This document shows positions 23,519 to 32,149 of a DNA stretch of 64,000 nt, piece after piece. This DNA is from Pseudarthrobacter sp. L1SW (GTDB taxonomy: Bacteria; Actinomycetota; Actinomycetes; Actinomycetales; Micrococcaceae). The stretch is taken from positions 2,728,001-2,792,000 of the forward strand of contig NZ_CP078079.1 in NCBI RefSeq assembly GCF_020809045.1. The letters are read 5' to 3'. The notes beneath the pieces are model-generated. The model was not told the origin of the DNA. It saw only the letters and a program-made list of their open reading frames with translations, and did not search any database. How positions within the stretch are numbered: the first letter of the stretch is position 1; every line of letters starts with the position of its first letter. Both the position numbers and the translations under genes were made by a program.

Positions 23519-24805
23519 CTAGCGGACCGGGTAGTCCCGCTCCGGTTCGCCGATGTACAGCTGGCGCGGGCGGCCGATCTTGGTGTTCGGATCGCTGATC
23601 ATCTCGCGCCACTGGGCGATCCAGCCCGGGAGGCGGCCGATGGCGAAGAGCACGGTGAACATCTTCTCGGGGAAGCCCATGGCCTTGTAGATCAGGCCTG
23701 TGTAGAAGTCGACGTTCGGGTAGAGCTTGCGCTGGATGAAGTAGTCATCGTTCAGCGCCTTTTCTTCCAGGCGCAGGGCGATGTCCAGCAGCTCGTCGTT
23801 GCCGCCGAGCTTGGTGAGGATCTCGTGCGCGGTGGCCTTGACGATCTTGGCGCGCGGATCGTAGTTCTTGTAGACGCGGTGCCCGAAGCCCATGAGGCGG
23901 ACGCCGTCTTCCTTGTTCTTGACCTTCTCCATGTAGTCCTCGGGCTTGGTGCCGTCGGCCTGGATCTGGCGGAGCATCTTGAGCACAGCCTCGTTGGCGC
24001 CGCCGTGGGCAGGCCCAAACAGGGCGTTGATGCCTGCGGACACTGACGCGAACAGGTTGGCGTTGGAGGAGCCCACCAGCCTCACCGTGGAGGTGGAGCA
24101 GTTCTGCTCGTGGTCCGCGTGCAGGATCAGGAGCAGGTCCAGCGCCTTCGCGACGATCGGGTCCACTTCGTACTGCTCGGCCGGGAGCCCAAAGCTGAGG
24201 CGCAGGAAGTTCTCCACGAGGTTGTGGGAGTTGTCCGGGTACAGCATGGGCTGGCCGATGGACTTCTTGTGCGCGTACGCCGCGATGACCGGGAGCTTGG
24301 CCATGAGGCGGATGGTGGAGACTTCCACCTGTTCTGCGTTGAACGGGTCCAGCGAGTCCTGGTAGAAGGTGGACAGCGCGGAAACGGCCGAGGACAGGAC
24401 GGGCATGGGGTGCGCGTCGCGGGGGAAGCCGCCGAAGAAGCCCTTGAGCTCCTCATGCAGCAGCGTGTGGCGCCGGATCTTCTGGTCGAACTCGTCCAGT
24501 TCCGTGGGTGTGGGCAGGTTGCCGTAGATCAGCAGGTAGGACACCTCGAGGAAGCTGGAGTGCTGCGCGAGCTGCTCGATGGGGTATCCGCGGTACCGCA
24601 GGATGCCCGCATCGCCATCGATGTAGGTGATAGCCGAGGTGGTGGCTGCGGTGTTCATGAAGCCGGGGTCAAAGGTGACTGCGCCCGTCTGCTTCAGCAG
24701 CTTGGAAACGTCGTAGCCTTCGTTCCCTTCAATAACCTGGATGCGCGGGAGCTTAAGCTCGCCTCCTGCGTGGAGCAGGGTCGCTGCGTTGTTGGTCTCA
24801 GTCAT
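23519..24805 (-). CDS. gltA: Citrate synthase
   Basis: 428 residues, type II hexameric length. Condenses acetyl-CoA and oxaloacetate, first step of the TCA cycle. Catalytic regions: FGPAHGGANEAV (His) at about 260, GFGHRVYKNYDPRAKI (His) at about 300 and the Asp/Arg-containing C-terminal region. The N-terminal beta-rich domain (LKLPRIQVIEGNEGYDVSKL) is typical of NADH-regulated GltA. GAAGGGG lies 5 bases before the ATG. Separate from dapC by 245 bases that carry the dapC terminator and presumably the gltA promoter. Confidence 0.96.
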   Translation of the reverse strand: MTETNNAATLLHAGGELKLPRIQVIEGNEGYDVSKLLKQTGAVTFDPGFMNTAATTSAITYIDGDAGILRYRGYPIEQLAQHSSFLEVSYLLIYGNLPTPTELDEFDQKIRRHTLLHEELKGFFGGFPRDAHPMPVLSSAVSALSTFYQDSLDPFNAEQVEVSTIRLMAKLPVIAAYAHKKSIGQPMLYPDNSHNLVENFLRLSFGLPAEQYEVDPIVAKALDLLLILHADHEQNCSTSTVRLVGSSNANLFASVSAGINALFGPAHGGANEAVLKMLRQIQADGTKPEDYMEKVKNKEDGVRLMGFGHRVYKNYDPRAKIVKATAHEILTKLGGNDELLDIALRLEEKALNDDYFIQRKLYPNVDFYTGLIYKAMGFPEKMFTVLFAIGRLPGWIAQWREMISDPNTKIGRPRQLYIGEPERDYPVR

Positions 24806-24942
24806 GGAGTCCCCTTCATGAGGCTTCTGGGCCTCTGTCGAAAGCTTGATCCAACATCAGGTGAGCCGCGCACTGACCCTGAGAACACAGGTTCCAACAC
24901 CCGGGCTGCCTTCTTGTAGAGGGCCACCATTGATAGTCACTT

Positions 24943-24967
24943 AAAAAGTACCCGCTCCTTGGCGGGT
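24943..24967 (-). terminator. Intrinsic terminator after dapC
   Basis: On the minus strand: ACCCGC, 6-base loop, GCGGGT, then ACTTTTT. It is a short stem with a proper T-run, 84 bases past the dapC stop and upstream of gltA. Confidence 0.7.
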
Positions 24968-25050
24968 GTCACTAATCCAAGACGCTGCCGGAGCCCTTAA
25001 AATGAGGCACTTGTGGCGCGAGTCACACGTTTGTTACGAGGCTGTAGCTG

Positions 25051-26199
25051 TTACCGCCCTGCTGCCAGCCGGGACACGGCTGCGTCGATGCGCTCGTCCG
25101 TACCCGTCAGAGCCACGCGGACAAAGCCGTTGCCCGCATCGCCGTAGAAGACGCCGGGGCCCACCACGATGCCGCGCTCTGCCAGCCGCGCCACCGTGTC
25201 CCACGTGCTCTCGCCCGCGGTGGACCAAAGGTACAGTCCGGCGTCGGATTCCTTGATCTCCAGGCCGAAGTCCAGCAGGGCAGGGACCATCCGTTCACGG
25301 CGTCCGCGGTACAGGTCCTTCTGCGCCTCGACGTGGGCGTCGTCACCGAGCGCCACGCGCATGGCCTCCTGGACCGGGTACGGGACAATCATGCCTGCAT
25401 GCTTGCGGCTGTTGACCAGGTTGGGCATCAGGTCAGGATCCCCGGCTACGAACGCTGCACGGTAACCTGCCACATTGGACTGCTTGCTCAGCGAGTAGAC
25501 GGCCAGCAGCCCCTGGTGCGATCCGCCGGCTACGCGTGGATCCAGGATGCTGGGCACGGCCTGGCCGCCGCGCTGGACGTCCCAGGCTCCCCAGCCAAGC
25601 TCCGCGTAGCACTCGTCCGAGGCCACCACTGCGCCAAGCTCACGGGACTGGTCCACAAGCGCTTTCAGGGATTCGACGCCGCGGACACTGCCTGTTGGGT
25701 TCCCGGGCGAGTTGACCCAGATGAGCCGCACGCGCGCCCGCATGGCGTCGTCCAGTTCGTCCAGGTTGTCCGTCGCTACGGACGTGGCGCCGGCCAGGGT
25801 GGCCCCGATGTCATATGTGGGGTAGGCCACCTTGGGGCGTACGACGACGTCTCCGGGCTTTAGCCCTAACAGGAGCGGCAGCCACGCCACCAGCTCCTTG
25901 GAGCCCACGGTGGGCATGATGTTGCGCGCATCGAGTCCCGTGACGCCGCGGCGCCGCTCGAACCACCCTGCGATGGCCTCCCGAAGGGCCGGGGTGCCGT
26001 GGACTGTCGGATATCCCGGGGCATCTGCCGCCGCCTTCAGCGCATCCTGGATCAGCGCGGGGGTGGGGTCGACGGGGGTGCCGATGGACAGGTTGACCGC
26101 CCCGTCCGGGTGCTGCGCGGCCTTGGCGACGTATGGCGCCATGGCCTCCCACGGGTAGTCAGGCAGGTCCAGGCCAAACGTTTTCGCTGCTGCGGTCAC
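25051..26199 (-). CDS. dapC: Succinyldiaminopimelate aminotransferase
   Basis: 382 residues, fold type I PLP enzyme. Substrate region NLSIGTPVDPTP at the N-terminus; PTVGSKELVAWLP at about 92-104; WVNSPGNPTG at about 160; SDECYAELGW (PLP Asp) at about 195; SLSKQSNVAGYRAAF with the PLP lysine at about 240. It makes N-succinyl-LL-diaminopimelate between DapD and DapE. GTG start, 14 bases after the ferredoxin stop, so the two form an operon. The fdx-dapC pair is also linked in mycobacteria (Rv1177/Rv1178, from memory). Confidence 0.9.
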   Translation of the reverse strand: MTAAAKTFGLDLPDYPWEAMAPYVAKAAQHPDGAVNLSIGTPVDPTPALIQDALKAAADAPGYPTVHGTPALREAIAGWFERRRGVTGLDARNIMPTVGSKELVAWLPLLLGLKPGDVVVRPKVAYPTYDIGATLAGATSVATDNLDELDDAMRARVRLIWVNSPGNPTGSVRGVESLKALVDQSRELGAVVASDECYAELGWGAWDVQRGGQAVPSILDPRVAGGSHQGLLAVYSLSKQSNVAGYRAAFVAGDPDLMPNLVNSRKHAGMIVPYPVQEAMRVALGDDAHVEAQKDLYRGRRERMVPALLDFGLEIKESDAGLYLWSTAGESTWDTVARLAERGIVVGPGVFYGDAGNGFVRVALTGTDERIDAAVSRLAAGR

Positions 26200-26213
26200 G
26201 GTCCCTGCCCGCG

Positions 26214-26540
26214 TCAGTGGTCTTGGTTCTGCGGCGGCAGTGCGGCGATCATGGGGTGGTCCTTGCCCGTGTTGCCGATCTTTGCCGCACCTCCGGGAGA
26301 CCCGAGGTCATCAAAGAACTCCACATTGGCCTTGTAGTAGTCAGCCCACTCTTCCGGGGTGTCATCCTCGTAGTAAATGGCTTCAACCGGGCACACCGGT
26401 TCACAGGCGCCGCAGTCCACGCACTCGTCCGGATGGATGTACAGCGAACGCTCACCTTCGTAGATGCAGTCGACGGGGCACTCTTCAATACATGCCTTGT
26501 CCTTGACATCTACACACGGCTGCGCGATTACGTACGTCAC
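26214..26540 (-). CDS. fdxA: 7Fe-type ferredoxin
   Basis: 108 residues from GTG 26540 (VTYVIAQPCVDVKDKAC). Cluster ligands: Cys 9, 17 and 21 followed by Pro (CVDVKDKACIEECP) for a 3Fe-4S centre, and the second set CVDCGACEPVCPVEA for a 4Fe-4S centre. The extended C-terminus (EWADYYKANVEFFDDLG) is typical of actinobacterial FdxA/FdxC. Small soluble electron carrier, for example for cytochromes P450 or Fe-S reductases. Co-transcribed with dapC. Confidence 0.92.
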   Translation of the reverse strand: MTYVIAQPCVDVKDKACIEECPVDCIYEGERSLYIHPDECVDCGACEPVCPVEAIYYEDDTPEEWADYYKANVEFFDDLGSPGGAAKIGNTGKDHPMIAALPPQNQDH

Positions 26541-26665
26541 GTCCCTGGCCTCTCCACGTTGGTTCCGGCGACCCGCCGGCTCTTGCATCCGGCAGCTGCG
26601 GCCGGACTCTTGACATCTGAGCCTATTATCTCCCAGCCTGTTCCCGCGAACCTAGCCGGGCGCCC

Positions 26666-26671
26666 TAGTAT
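26666..26671 (+). promoter_or_regulatory. -10 element (TAGTAT) of a leaderless promoter
   Basis: TAGTAT ends 6 bases before GTG 26678 of the small SH3-like gene (gap GAACTG). It supports that gene as real and fixes its start. Confidence 0.5.
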
Positions 26672-26677
26672 GAACTG

Positions 26678-26917
26678 GTGAGTCAGCCTACACCTGCCCC
26701 TGCCGGGTTCCTCTCCGCCGCAGCGCCCGGAACGCGGGTTGTGGTGCGCTACCGCATCGAGGACGGGCTCACGGATGCCCTCGGGCACCTGGTGGCGTGC
26801 GACGCCGGTGCATGCACCATCCGCACGCGGCAGGCCGACGTCGTCATTCCCTTAGAGCGTGTTGTTGCCGCCAAGGCCGTTCCGCCCGCCCCGGAGCGGC
26901 GCCGCCCGCGCGCCTAA
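26678..26917 (+). CDS. Small stand-alone SH3-like domain protein
   Basis: 79 residues. The core GTRVVVRYRIEDGLTDALGH, then VVIPLERVVAAKAVPPAPE, resembles the N-terminal SH3-like domain that precedes the acetyltransferase domain in some actinobacterial GNAT proteins. Here the reading frame stops right after that domain and no GNAT sequence follows. It may therefore be a domain remnant or an independent small protein; the intact promoter argues for expression. Divergent from fdxA. The family match is from memory and not certain. Confidence 0.6.
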   Translation: MSQPTPAPAGFLSAAAPGTRVVVRYRIEDGLTDALGHLVACDAGACTIRTRQADVVIPLERVVAAKAVPPAPERRRPRA

Positions 26918-26932
26918 GACGCCCTTCACTGG

Positions 26933-26964
26933 GCAGGGACTGCCCCTGCGCAGCGAACCCGGCT
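26933..26964 (+). repeat. Direct repeat, copy 1
   Basis: 32 bases starting GCAGGGACTG and ending CCCGGCT. Matches 27216-27247 with 4 differences. Internal hairpin GCAGGG/CCCTGC. Confidence 0.65.
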
Positions 26965-27215
26965 TCTTCCAGCAGGTAGCGGGCCATCGTCTCGATGATG
27001 GATCCTGATTCGGGCCGGATTCTTGCCACCAAACCAAGAACACTCTTTTGCCGCACCCCTGGAACCCTTCCCTCAAGGCCGAAAGCCGGACCAATCCCAA
27101 TGGCGCCCGGCGTGAATGAGCAGCGGGTCGGCGTCGGGCAGTGAATACATGCCCCGCGCCTCCCCGAGCACCTATGTGGAAAATGCCGTGGCGCACTGAA
27201 GGGCCGCTCTGTTGC

Positions 27216-27247
27216 GCAGGGACTGGCCCTGCGCAATGACCCCGGCT
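27216..27247 (+). repeat. Direct repeat, copy 2
   Basis: Second copy, 283 bases downstream of the first. Its internal hairpin is longer (GCGCAGGG/CCCTGCGC), which suggests compensating changes preserving structure. Confidence 0.65.
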
Positions 27248-27269
27248 ATTGCCGCGCGGCGCGGAACGC

Positions 27270-27302
27270 AGAATGCCACCGGCACGGGGCCGGTGGCATT
27301 CT
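27270..27302. terminator. Terminator of typA
   Basis: Perfect 14-bp stem AGAATGCCACCGGC / GCCGGTGGCATTCT with a 5-base loop, 16 bases past the typA stop. Confidence 0.88.
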
Positions 27303-27317
27303 GTGAGCCAGGAGTTG

Positions 27318-29246
27318 TTAGACCTTGGCGCGGGCGCGGTTGGCCTTGGCACGCTCGTTGGTGTCCAGGATGACCTTGCGGATGCGGATGGCTTCCGGGG
27401 TGACCTCGACGCACTCGTCCTCGCGGGCGAATTCCAGGGACTCTTCGAGAGTGAGGTCGCGCGGCGGCGTCAGGTTCTCGAAGGTGTCGGAGGAGGCTGC
27501 ACGCATGTTGGTGAGCTTCTTTTCCTTGGTGATGTTGACGTCCATGTCGTCGGCGCGGGAGTTCTCGCCCACGATCATGCCCTCGTAGACCTCGGACGTG
27601 GGCTTCACGAAGAAGGAGCCGCGTTCCTGCAGGTTGATCATGGCGAACGGCGTCACAACGCCGGCGCGGTCAGCGATCATCGAGCCGTTGGTGCGGTATT
27701 CGATGGGGCCGGCCCACGGCTCGTAGCCCTCGGAAATGGAGGCTGCGATGCCGGCGCCGCGGGTGTCCGTGAGGAACTTGGTGCGGAAACCGATCAGGCC
27801 ACGGGCCGGAACGATGAACTCCATGCGGCACCAGCCGGTGCCGTGGTTGGCCATGTTGGTCATGCGGCCCTTGCGGGCTGCCATGAGCTGCGTGACGGCG
27901 CCGAGGTACTCTTCCGGCACGTCGATGGTCATATGCTCCATCGGCTCGTGGACCTTGCCGTCGATGGTCTTGGTGACAACCTGCGGCTTGCCCACGGTCA
28001 GTTCGAAGCCTTCGCGGCGCATCTGCTCCACCAGGATGGCCAGGGCGAGCTCGCCACGGCCCTGGACTTCCCAGGCGTCGGGACGCTCGGTGGGCAGAAC
28101 CTTGATGGAGACGTTACCGATCAGTTCCTTGTCCAGGCGGTCCTTCACCTGGCGGGCGGTGACCTTGGCGCCCTTGACCTTGCCGGCCAGCGGCGAGGTG
28201 TTGATACCGATGGTCATGGAGATCGCGGGATCGTCCACGGTGATCAGCGGCAGCGGCTGCGGGTTCTCGGCATCGGTCAGGGTCTCACCGATGGTGATTT
28301 CCTCGATGCCGGCGACGGCGACAATCTCGCCCGGTCCGGCGGACTCGGCCGGGACGCGGTCCAGCGCCTTGGTGGCCAGGAGCTCGGTGATCTTGACGTT
28401 CTTGAGCTCACCATTGGCGCGGGCCCAGGCAACCGTCTGGCCCTTACGCAGGGTGCCGTTGTAGATGCGCAGGAGCGCCAGGCGGCCCAGGAACGGGGAC
28501 GCGTCCAGGTTGGTGACGTGCGCCTGCAGGACACCTTCGGGGTTGTAGGTGGGAGCCGGGATGTGCTCGATGATGGTCTTGAACAACGGCTCAAGGTCCT
28601 CGTTGTCCGGGGCGGCGCCGTTGGCGGGCTGCTCGAGCGACGCGCGGCCAACCTTGGCGGCAGCGTAGACAACCGGAACCTCAAGGACCTTGTCCAGGTC
28701 CAGGTCCGGAACCTCGTCGGCCAGGTCGGAGGCCAGGCCCAGGAGCAGGTCCATGGACTCGTGGACCACTTCGTCGATGCGCGCGTCCGGACGGTCGGTC
28801 TTGTTGACCAGCAGGATCACGGGAAGGTGCGCGGCAAGGGCCTTGCGCAGCACAAAGCGGGTCTGCGGCAGCGGGCCCTCAGAGGCATCAACGAGGAGGA
28901 CGACGCCGTCAACCATGGACAGGCCGCGCTCCACCTCGCCGCCGAAGTCGGCGTGGCCCGGGGTGTCAATGACGTTGATGGTGATGGTCTCGCCGTTGGA
29001 GGACGGACCGTTGTAGGCCACCGTGGTGTTCTTGGCAAGGATGGTGATGCCCTTTTCGCGCTCCAGGTCACCGGAGTCCATAACGCGGTCTTCAAGGTGG
29101 TTGTGCTCGGCAAAGGAGTTGGTCTGCTTGAGCATGGCGTCAACCAGGGTGGTCTTGCCGTGGTCAACGTGGGCCACAATCGCGACGTTGCGGAGGTCAC
29201 TGCGTGATGCAGTGGCGACCGCGGTGTTGGTGGTGGTTTCAGACAT
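27318..29246 (-). CDS. typA: Ribosome-associated GTPase TypA/BipA
   Basis: 642 residues, translational GTPase. G1 AHVDHGKTT at 25-33, G3 DTPGHADFGGEVER, G4 NKTDRPDAR, then EF-Tu-like domain 2 and EF-G-like domains, with the TypA-specific C-terminal domain (YRTNGSMIADRAGVV, then EKKLTNMRAAS). TypA binds the 70S ribosome and helps assembly and translation under stress or cold. A TAGACT hexamer on the minus strand (29349-29354) about 100 bases upstream is a candidate -10 for a leadered transcript. Divergent from the SGNH lipoprotein gene. Confidence 0.96.
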   Translation of the reverse strand: MSETTTNTAVATASRSDLRNVAIVAHVDHGKTTLVDAMLKQTNSFAEHNHLEDRVMDSGDLEREKGITILAKNTTVAYNGPSSNGETITINVIDTPGHADFGGEVERGLSMVDGVVLLVDASEGPLPQTRFVLRKALAAHLPVILLVNKTDRPDARIDEVVHESMDLLLGLASDLADEVPDLDLDKVLEVPVVYAAAKVGRASLEQPANGAAPDNEDLEPLFKTIIEHIPAPTYNPEGVLQAHVTNLDASPFLGRLALLRIYNGTLRKGQTVAWARANGELKNVKITELLATKALDRVPAESAGPGEIVAVAGIEEITIGETLTDAENPQPLPLITVDDPAISMTIGINTSPLAGKVKGAKVTARQVKDRLDKELIGNVSIKVLPTERPDAWEVQGRGELALAILVEQMRREGFELTVGKPQVVTKTIDGKVHEPMEHMTIDVPEEYLGAVTQLMAARKGRMTNMANHGTGWCRMEFIVPARGLIGFRTKFLTDTRGAGIAASISEGYEPWAGPIEYRTNGSMIADRAGVVTPFAMINLQERGSFFVKPTSEVYEGMIVGENSRADDMDVNITKEKKLTNMRAASSDTFENLTPPRDLTLEESLEFAREDECVEVTPEAIRIRKVILDTNERAKANRARAKV

Positions 29247-29517
29247 GCGTAATGGCTCGATTCAGTGGTGAAAGTCAGCTGTTGTATCGCGACATTTCCA
29301 ACCGGAACGCACGACGGATCAGGCCCTTAGCACAGGGCACCTTCCCCAAGTCTAGCCGCTCAGCCATTTATTGGCCTAAATTTTTCCGCTGCCCACGGGC
29401 CGGGCGGCCTGACAAACGCCGCGCCACGGCCCATTAATGTGGGCAAAATCACTGGCTTATCCTGCGGCCATGCCACATGATTGCTCTGACATGCAGCGCA
29501 AGCCCGAAAGACACCCG

Positions 29518-30360
29518 ATGCGAAAAGCCACGGCCCCCGCGGCCCGGAACCGCCGCCGCGCCACGGCCGGCGTCGCTGCGGGTATTGCCTTGTCAGCTGC
29601 CCTTCTCCTCTCCGGCTGCGGCCTGCCCGCCCAGTCCGCCGGGGGTTCCTCCCCGGCGGACGTGGGGCCCGCCTTTTCCCGCGTCCTCAACCCCGGAAAC
29701 GGCCGGCTTGAGGCGGTGGTTCCGGAGATCGGCAGGACCGTCCTCCTGATCGGCGATTCACAATCGGAACCGGCGGACGGCTGGCCGCGCCGGGGCCTTG
29801 CCGCTGCTGGATACCGGGTGTACTTCTGTGGCAAGGGCGGCACCGGCTTTGTCGCGTCGAAGGGAGCCACGGGCAATTACATCGATGCCCTCCTGCGCGG
29901 TGACTGGCTGCTCCCGGCCGGCACGCCCGCCATCATCGTGGTGCAGGGCGGCGGCAATGATGCCACCAGCGGAGCCAGTGACAGCGACATCATCACCAAC
30001 GCTGACCGCCTGATCGGGGAGCTGCAGAGGCGCTATCCGGGCACGCGCATGGCGATGATCGGAACGCTGGCCCGTGGCGAAGGCCATGGCGGAGGCCGGC
30101 GAAGCGAGGTGGACGCCCTGCTGGGATCCGTGGCCGCGGGCCACGGCTTGCCCTTCGTGTCCGTGGGTGACTGGCTGACCCGGTACGGCCTTGTTAAGGA
30201 CCTCGCGGATTCCGTGCACATGAACCCGGAGGGCCACCGGGCGCTGGGTACGCTCCTTGGGGGCCGCCTCCGTGAGCTGGGCCTGGAACGACAGCCGACG
30301 GCGGACGACGCCCCTCTGTTGGATGCACGCACCGGAGACGCCGGGCTGGGCCAGGACTGA
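29518..30360 (+). CDS. SGNH/GDSL-family hydrolase lipoprotein
   Basis: 280 residues from ATG 29518 (MRKATAP). A basic n-region and hydrophobic stretch end in lipobox LLSGC (Cys 34). Catalytic blocks: GDSQS (nucleophile Ser) at about 79-83, QGGGNDATSG (Asn) at about 140, and DSVHMNPEGH (Asp/His) at about 229-238. Exported, membrane-anchored esterase/acyl hydrolase; substrate unknown. TATCCT ends 6 bases before an upstream in-frame ATG at 29470, so transcription probably begins there. Either ATG could be used; 29518 gives the more normal signal peptide. Confidence 0.8.
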   Translation: MRKATAPAARNRRRATAGVAAGIALSAALLLSGCGLPAQSAGGSSPADVGPAFSRVLNPGNGRLEAVVPEIGRTVLLIGDSQSEPADGWPRRGLAAAGYRVYFCGKGGTGFVASKGATGNYIDALLRGDWLLPAGTPAIIVVQGGGNDATSGASDSDIITNADRLIGELQRRYPGTRMAMIGTLARGEGHGGGRRSEVDALLGSVAAGHGLPFVSVGDWLTRYGLVKDLADSVHMNPEGHRALGTLLGGRLRELGLERQPTADDAPLLDARTGDAGLGQD

Positions 30361-30367
30361 GACGGGA

Positions 30368-30407
30368 ACGGCTGGCCCCGGAGTCCAAGGACCCCGGCGC
30401 CAGCCGT
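30368..30407. terminator. Bidirectional terminator-like hairpin
   Basis: 19-bp stem with two mismatches (ACGGCTGGCCCCGGAGTCC against its partner), between the convergent SGNH and peptide-transporter genes. No T-run. Confidence 0.65.
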
Positions 30408-30427
30408 CCTGCGTTGGCGCGGCTTCG

Positions 30428-32149
30428 CTATGCGACTTCGGGCGGCAGCATCAGCTTGGCGCCGGGAATGGCATTGAGCAGGGCCTTGGTGTAGTCCTGC
30501 TGCGGCGATTCGAAGACGTCGTCCGTGGATCCGGTCTCCACCAGGCGCCCCTTTTCCATAACGCAGACATGGTCAGCGATCTGGCGCACCACGGCGAGGT
30601 CATGCGTGATGAAGAGGTACGTCAGTCCGAGGTTGGACTGCAGGTCCGCCAGCAGGTTCAGCACCTGCGCCTGGACCAGGACGTCCAGGGCGGACACCGC
30701 TTCATCACAGATGATCACTTCCGGGTCCAGCGCCAAGGCACGGGCAATGGCAACGCGCTGCCGCTGCCCGCCGGAGAGCTCATTGGGGTACCGCTGCATG
30801 GCGGACTGCGGAAGGGCCACCTGGTCCAGCAGTTCCCGGACCTTCTTCTCGCGGCTCGCGCTGTCCCCGATCTTGTGAACCCTCAGCGGCTCTTCAATGG
30901 TGCGGAAGATGTTGTACATCGGGTCAAGGGAACCGTACGGATCCTGGAAGATGGGCTGCACCCGGCGCCGGAACTTGAAGAGTTCCCCCGCCTTCAGCAC
31001 GGACGTGTCCACACCGTCAAAGAGGATCCTGCCATCGGTCGGCTTCTCCAGCTGGAGCACCATCTTGGCCACTGTGGACTTGCCGGAACCGGACTCCCCC
31101 ACGATCGCCGTTGTGGTTCCCCGCTTGACGTCGAAGCTCACGCCGTCGACGGCGGCGAAGTCGGTAGCTTTCCCGAAACCCTGCCGGAGCTTGTAGACCT
31201 TGCGCAGGTCCTGGATCTGCAGGACATTGTCCGAAGCTGCCGCTTCAGCGGCCGGCGCCAGGAGGTCCGCCGTTTCCACGCCCTGTTCCTTGGCAGCCTG
31301 GATACGCCGGCTGGCAAGGGAAGGTGCGGACTCGACGAGTCTCTTGGTGTAGGGGTGCTGGGGGTTGCGGAGCAGTTCCAGCGAAGGCCCGGCCTCCACA
31401 ACCTGCCCCTGGTACATCACCACAACCTTGTCCGCCCGTTCTGCTGCCAGGCCCAGGTCGTGGGTGATGAGCAGCACCGAGGTGCCCAGTTCCGTGGTCA
31501 TGGTGTCCAGGTGGTCAAGGATCTGCCGCTGCACGGTCACATCCAGCGCCGACGTCGGCTCGTCGGCAATGAGCAGCCGCGGCTGGCAGGAGAGGCCGAT
31601 GGCGATAAGCGCGCGCTGCCGCATGCCTCCGGAGAACTCATGCGGATACTGGTTGGCACGCCTGCGGGCATCGGGCAGGCCTGCTTCGGCCAGTACCTTC
31701 GCAATGTCTTCCGGACCGCTCGGCCTGCCGTTGGCGCGCAGGGTTTCCTTGACCTGGTACCCGATTTTCCAGACGGGATTGAGGTTGGACATGGGGTCCT
31801 GCGGGACCATGCCGATGGTGTTGCCGCGCAGCTCGATCATCCGCTGCTCGGTGGCATGGGCAATGTCCTCGCCGTCGAGCAGGATCTGGCCGCCCGAAAC
31901 ACGGCCGTTGTTGGGCAGCAGCCCAATGGCCGCCAGGGCCGTGGTGGACTTGCCGGACCCCGACTCCCCCACAATGGCCACGGTCTCACCCGGCATGATG
32001 CTCAGGTGCGCGTTGCGGACTGCCTGGACGTCCCCGCCGCTGGTCTTGAACGTAATGGCAAGGTCGCGGATTTCCAGCAGCGGCCTGACGCCGGTGGCGC
32101 CGGCCTCGTCGATGCGGATTTGTGGAGTGGTCATCTCGTTATCTCTCAT
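30428..32149 (-). CDS. Fused double ATP-binding protein of a di/oligopeptide ABC transporter
   Basis: 573 residues with two complete nucleotide-binding domains, equivalent to DppD and DppF in one chain. NBD1: [46 protein letters not shown]2 from about residue 310: [43 protein letters not shown]. Each is followed by an oligopeptide-type C-terminal extension (LRNPQHPYTKRLVESAP in NBD1). ATG 32149 overlaps the upstream permease stop (ATGA); MTTPQ at 32134, behind GAGATAACGAG, is an alternative start. Confidence 0.92.
   Translation of the reverse strand: MRDNEMTTPQIRIDEAGATGVRPLLEIRDLAITFKTSGGDVQAVRNAHLSIMPGETVAIVGESGSGKSTTALAAIGLLPNNGRVSGGQILLDGEDIAHATEQRMIELRGNTIGMVPQDPMSNLNPVWKIGYQVKETLRANGRPSGPEDIAKVLAEAGLPDARRRANQYPHEFSGGMRQRALIAIGLSCQPRLLIADEPTSALDVTVQRQILDHLDTMTTELGTSVLLITHDLGLAAERADKVVVMYQGQVVEAGPSLELLRNPQHPYTKRLVESAPSLASRRIQAAKEQGVETADLLAPAAEAAASDNVLQIQDLRKVYKLRQGFGKATDFAAVDGVSFDVKRGTTTAIVGESGSGKSTVAKMVLQLEKPTDGRILFDGVDTSVLKAGELFKFRRRVQPIFQDPYGSLDPMYNIFRTIEEPLRVHKIGDSASREKKVRELLDQVALPQSAMQRYPNELSGGQRQRVAIARALALDPEVIICDEAVSALDVLVQAQVLNLLADLQSNLGLTYLFITHDLAVVRQIADHVCVMEKGRLVETGSTDDVFESPQQDYTKALLNAIPGAKLMLPPEVA

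Larger units (their letters stand above)
26918..27317. other. 400-base gene-free region with a direct repeat pair
   Basis: No convincing gene on either strand. It holds two 32-base direct repeats (26933-26964 and 27216-27247, 28 of 32 identical), each with an internal GCAGGG..CCCTGC hairpin, and the terminator of typA at its right end. The sequence between (about 26965-27215) is less G+C-rich in places and shows no recognised RNA. Confidence 0.55.

Noticed and set aside
24806..25050. Riboswitch or structured RNA upstream of gltA
   Set aside because: The only clear structure is the short dapC terminator; no known riboswitch pattern was recognised.
26214..26588. A longer ferredoxin start at 26588
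   Set aside because: The extra 16 residues are not ferredoxin-like; the family's VTYVIAQPC opening begins at GTG 26540.
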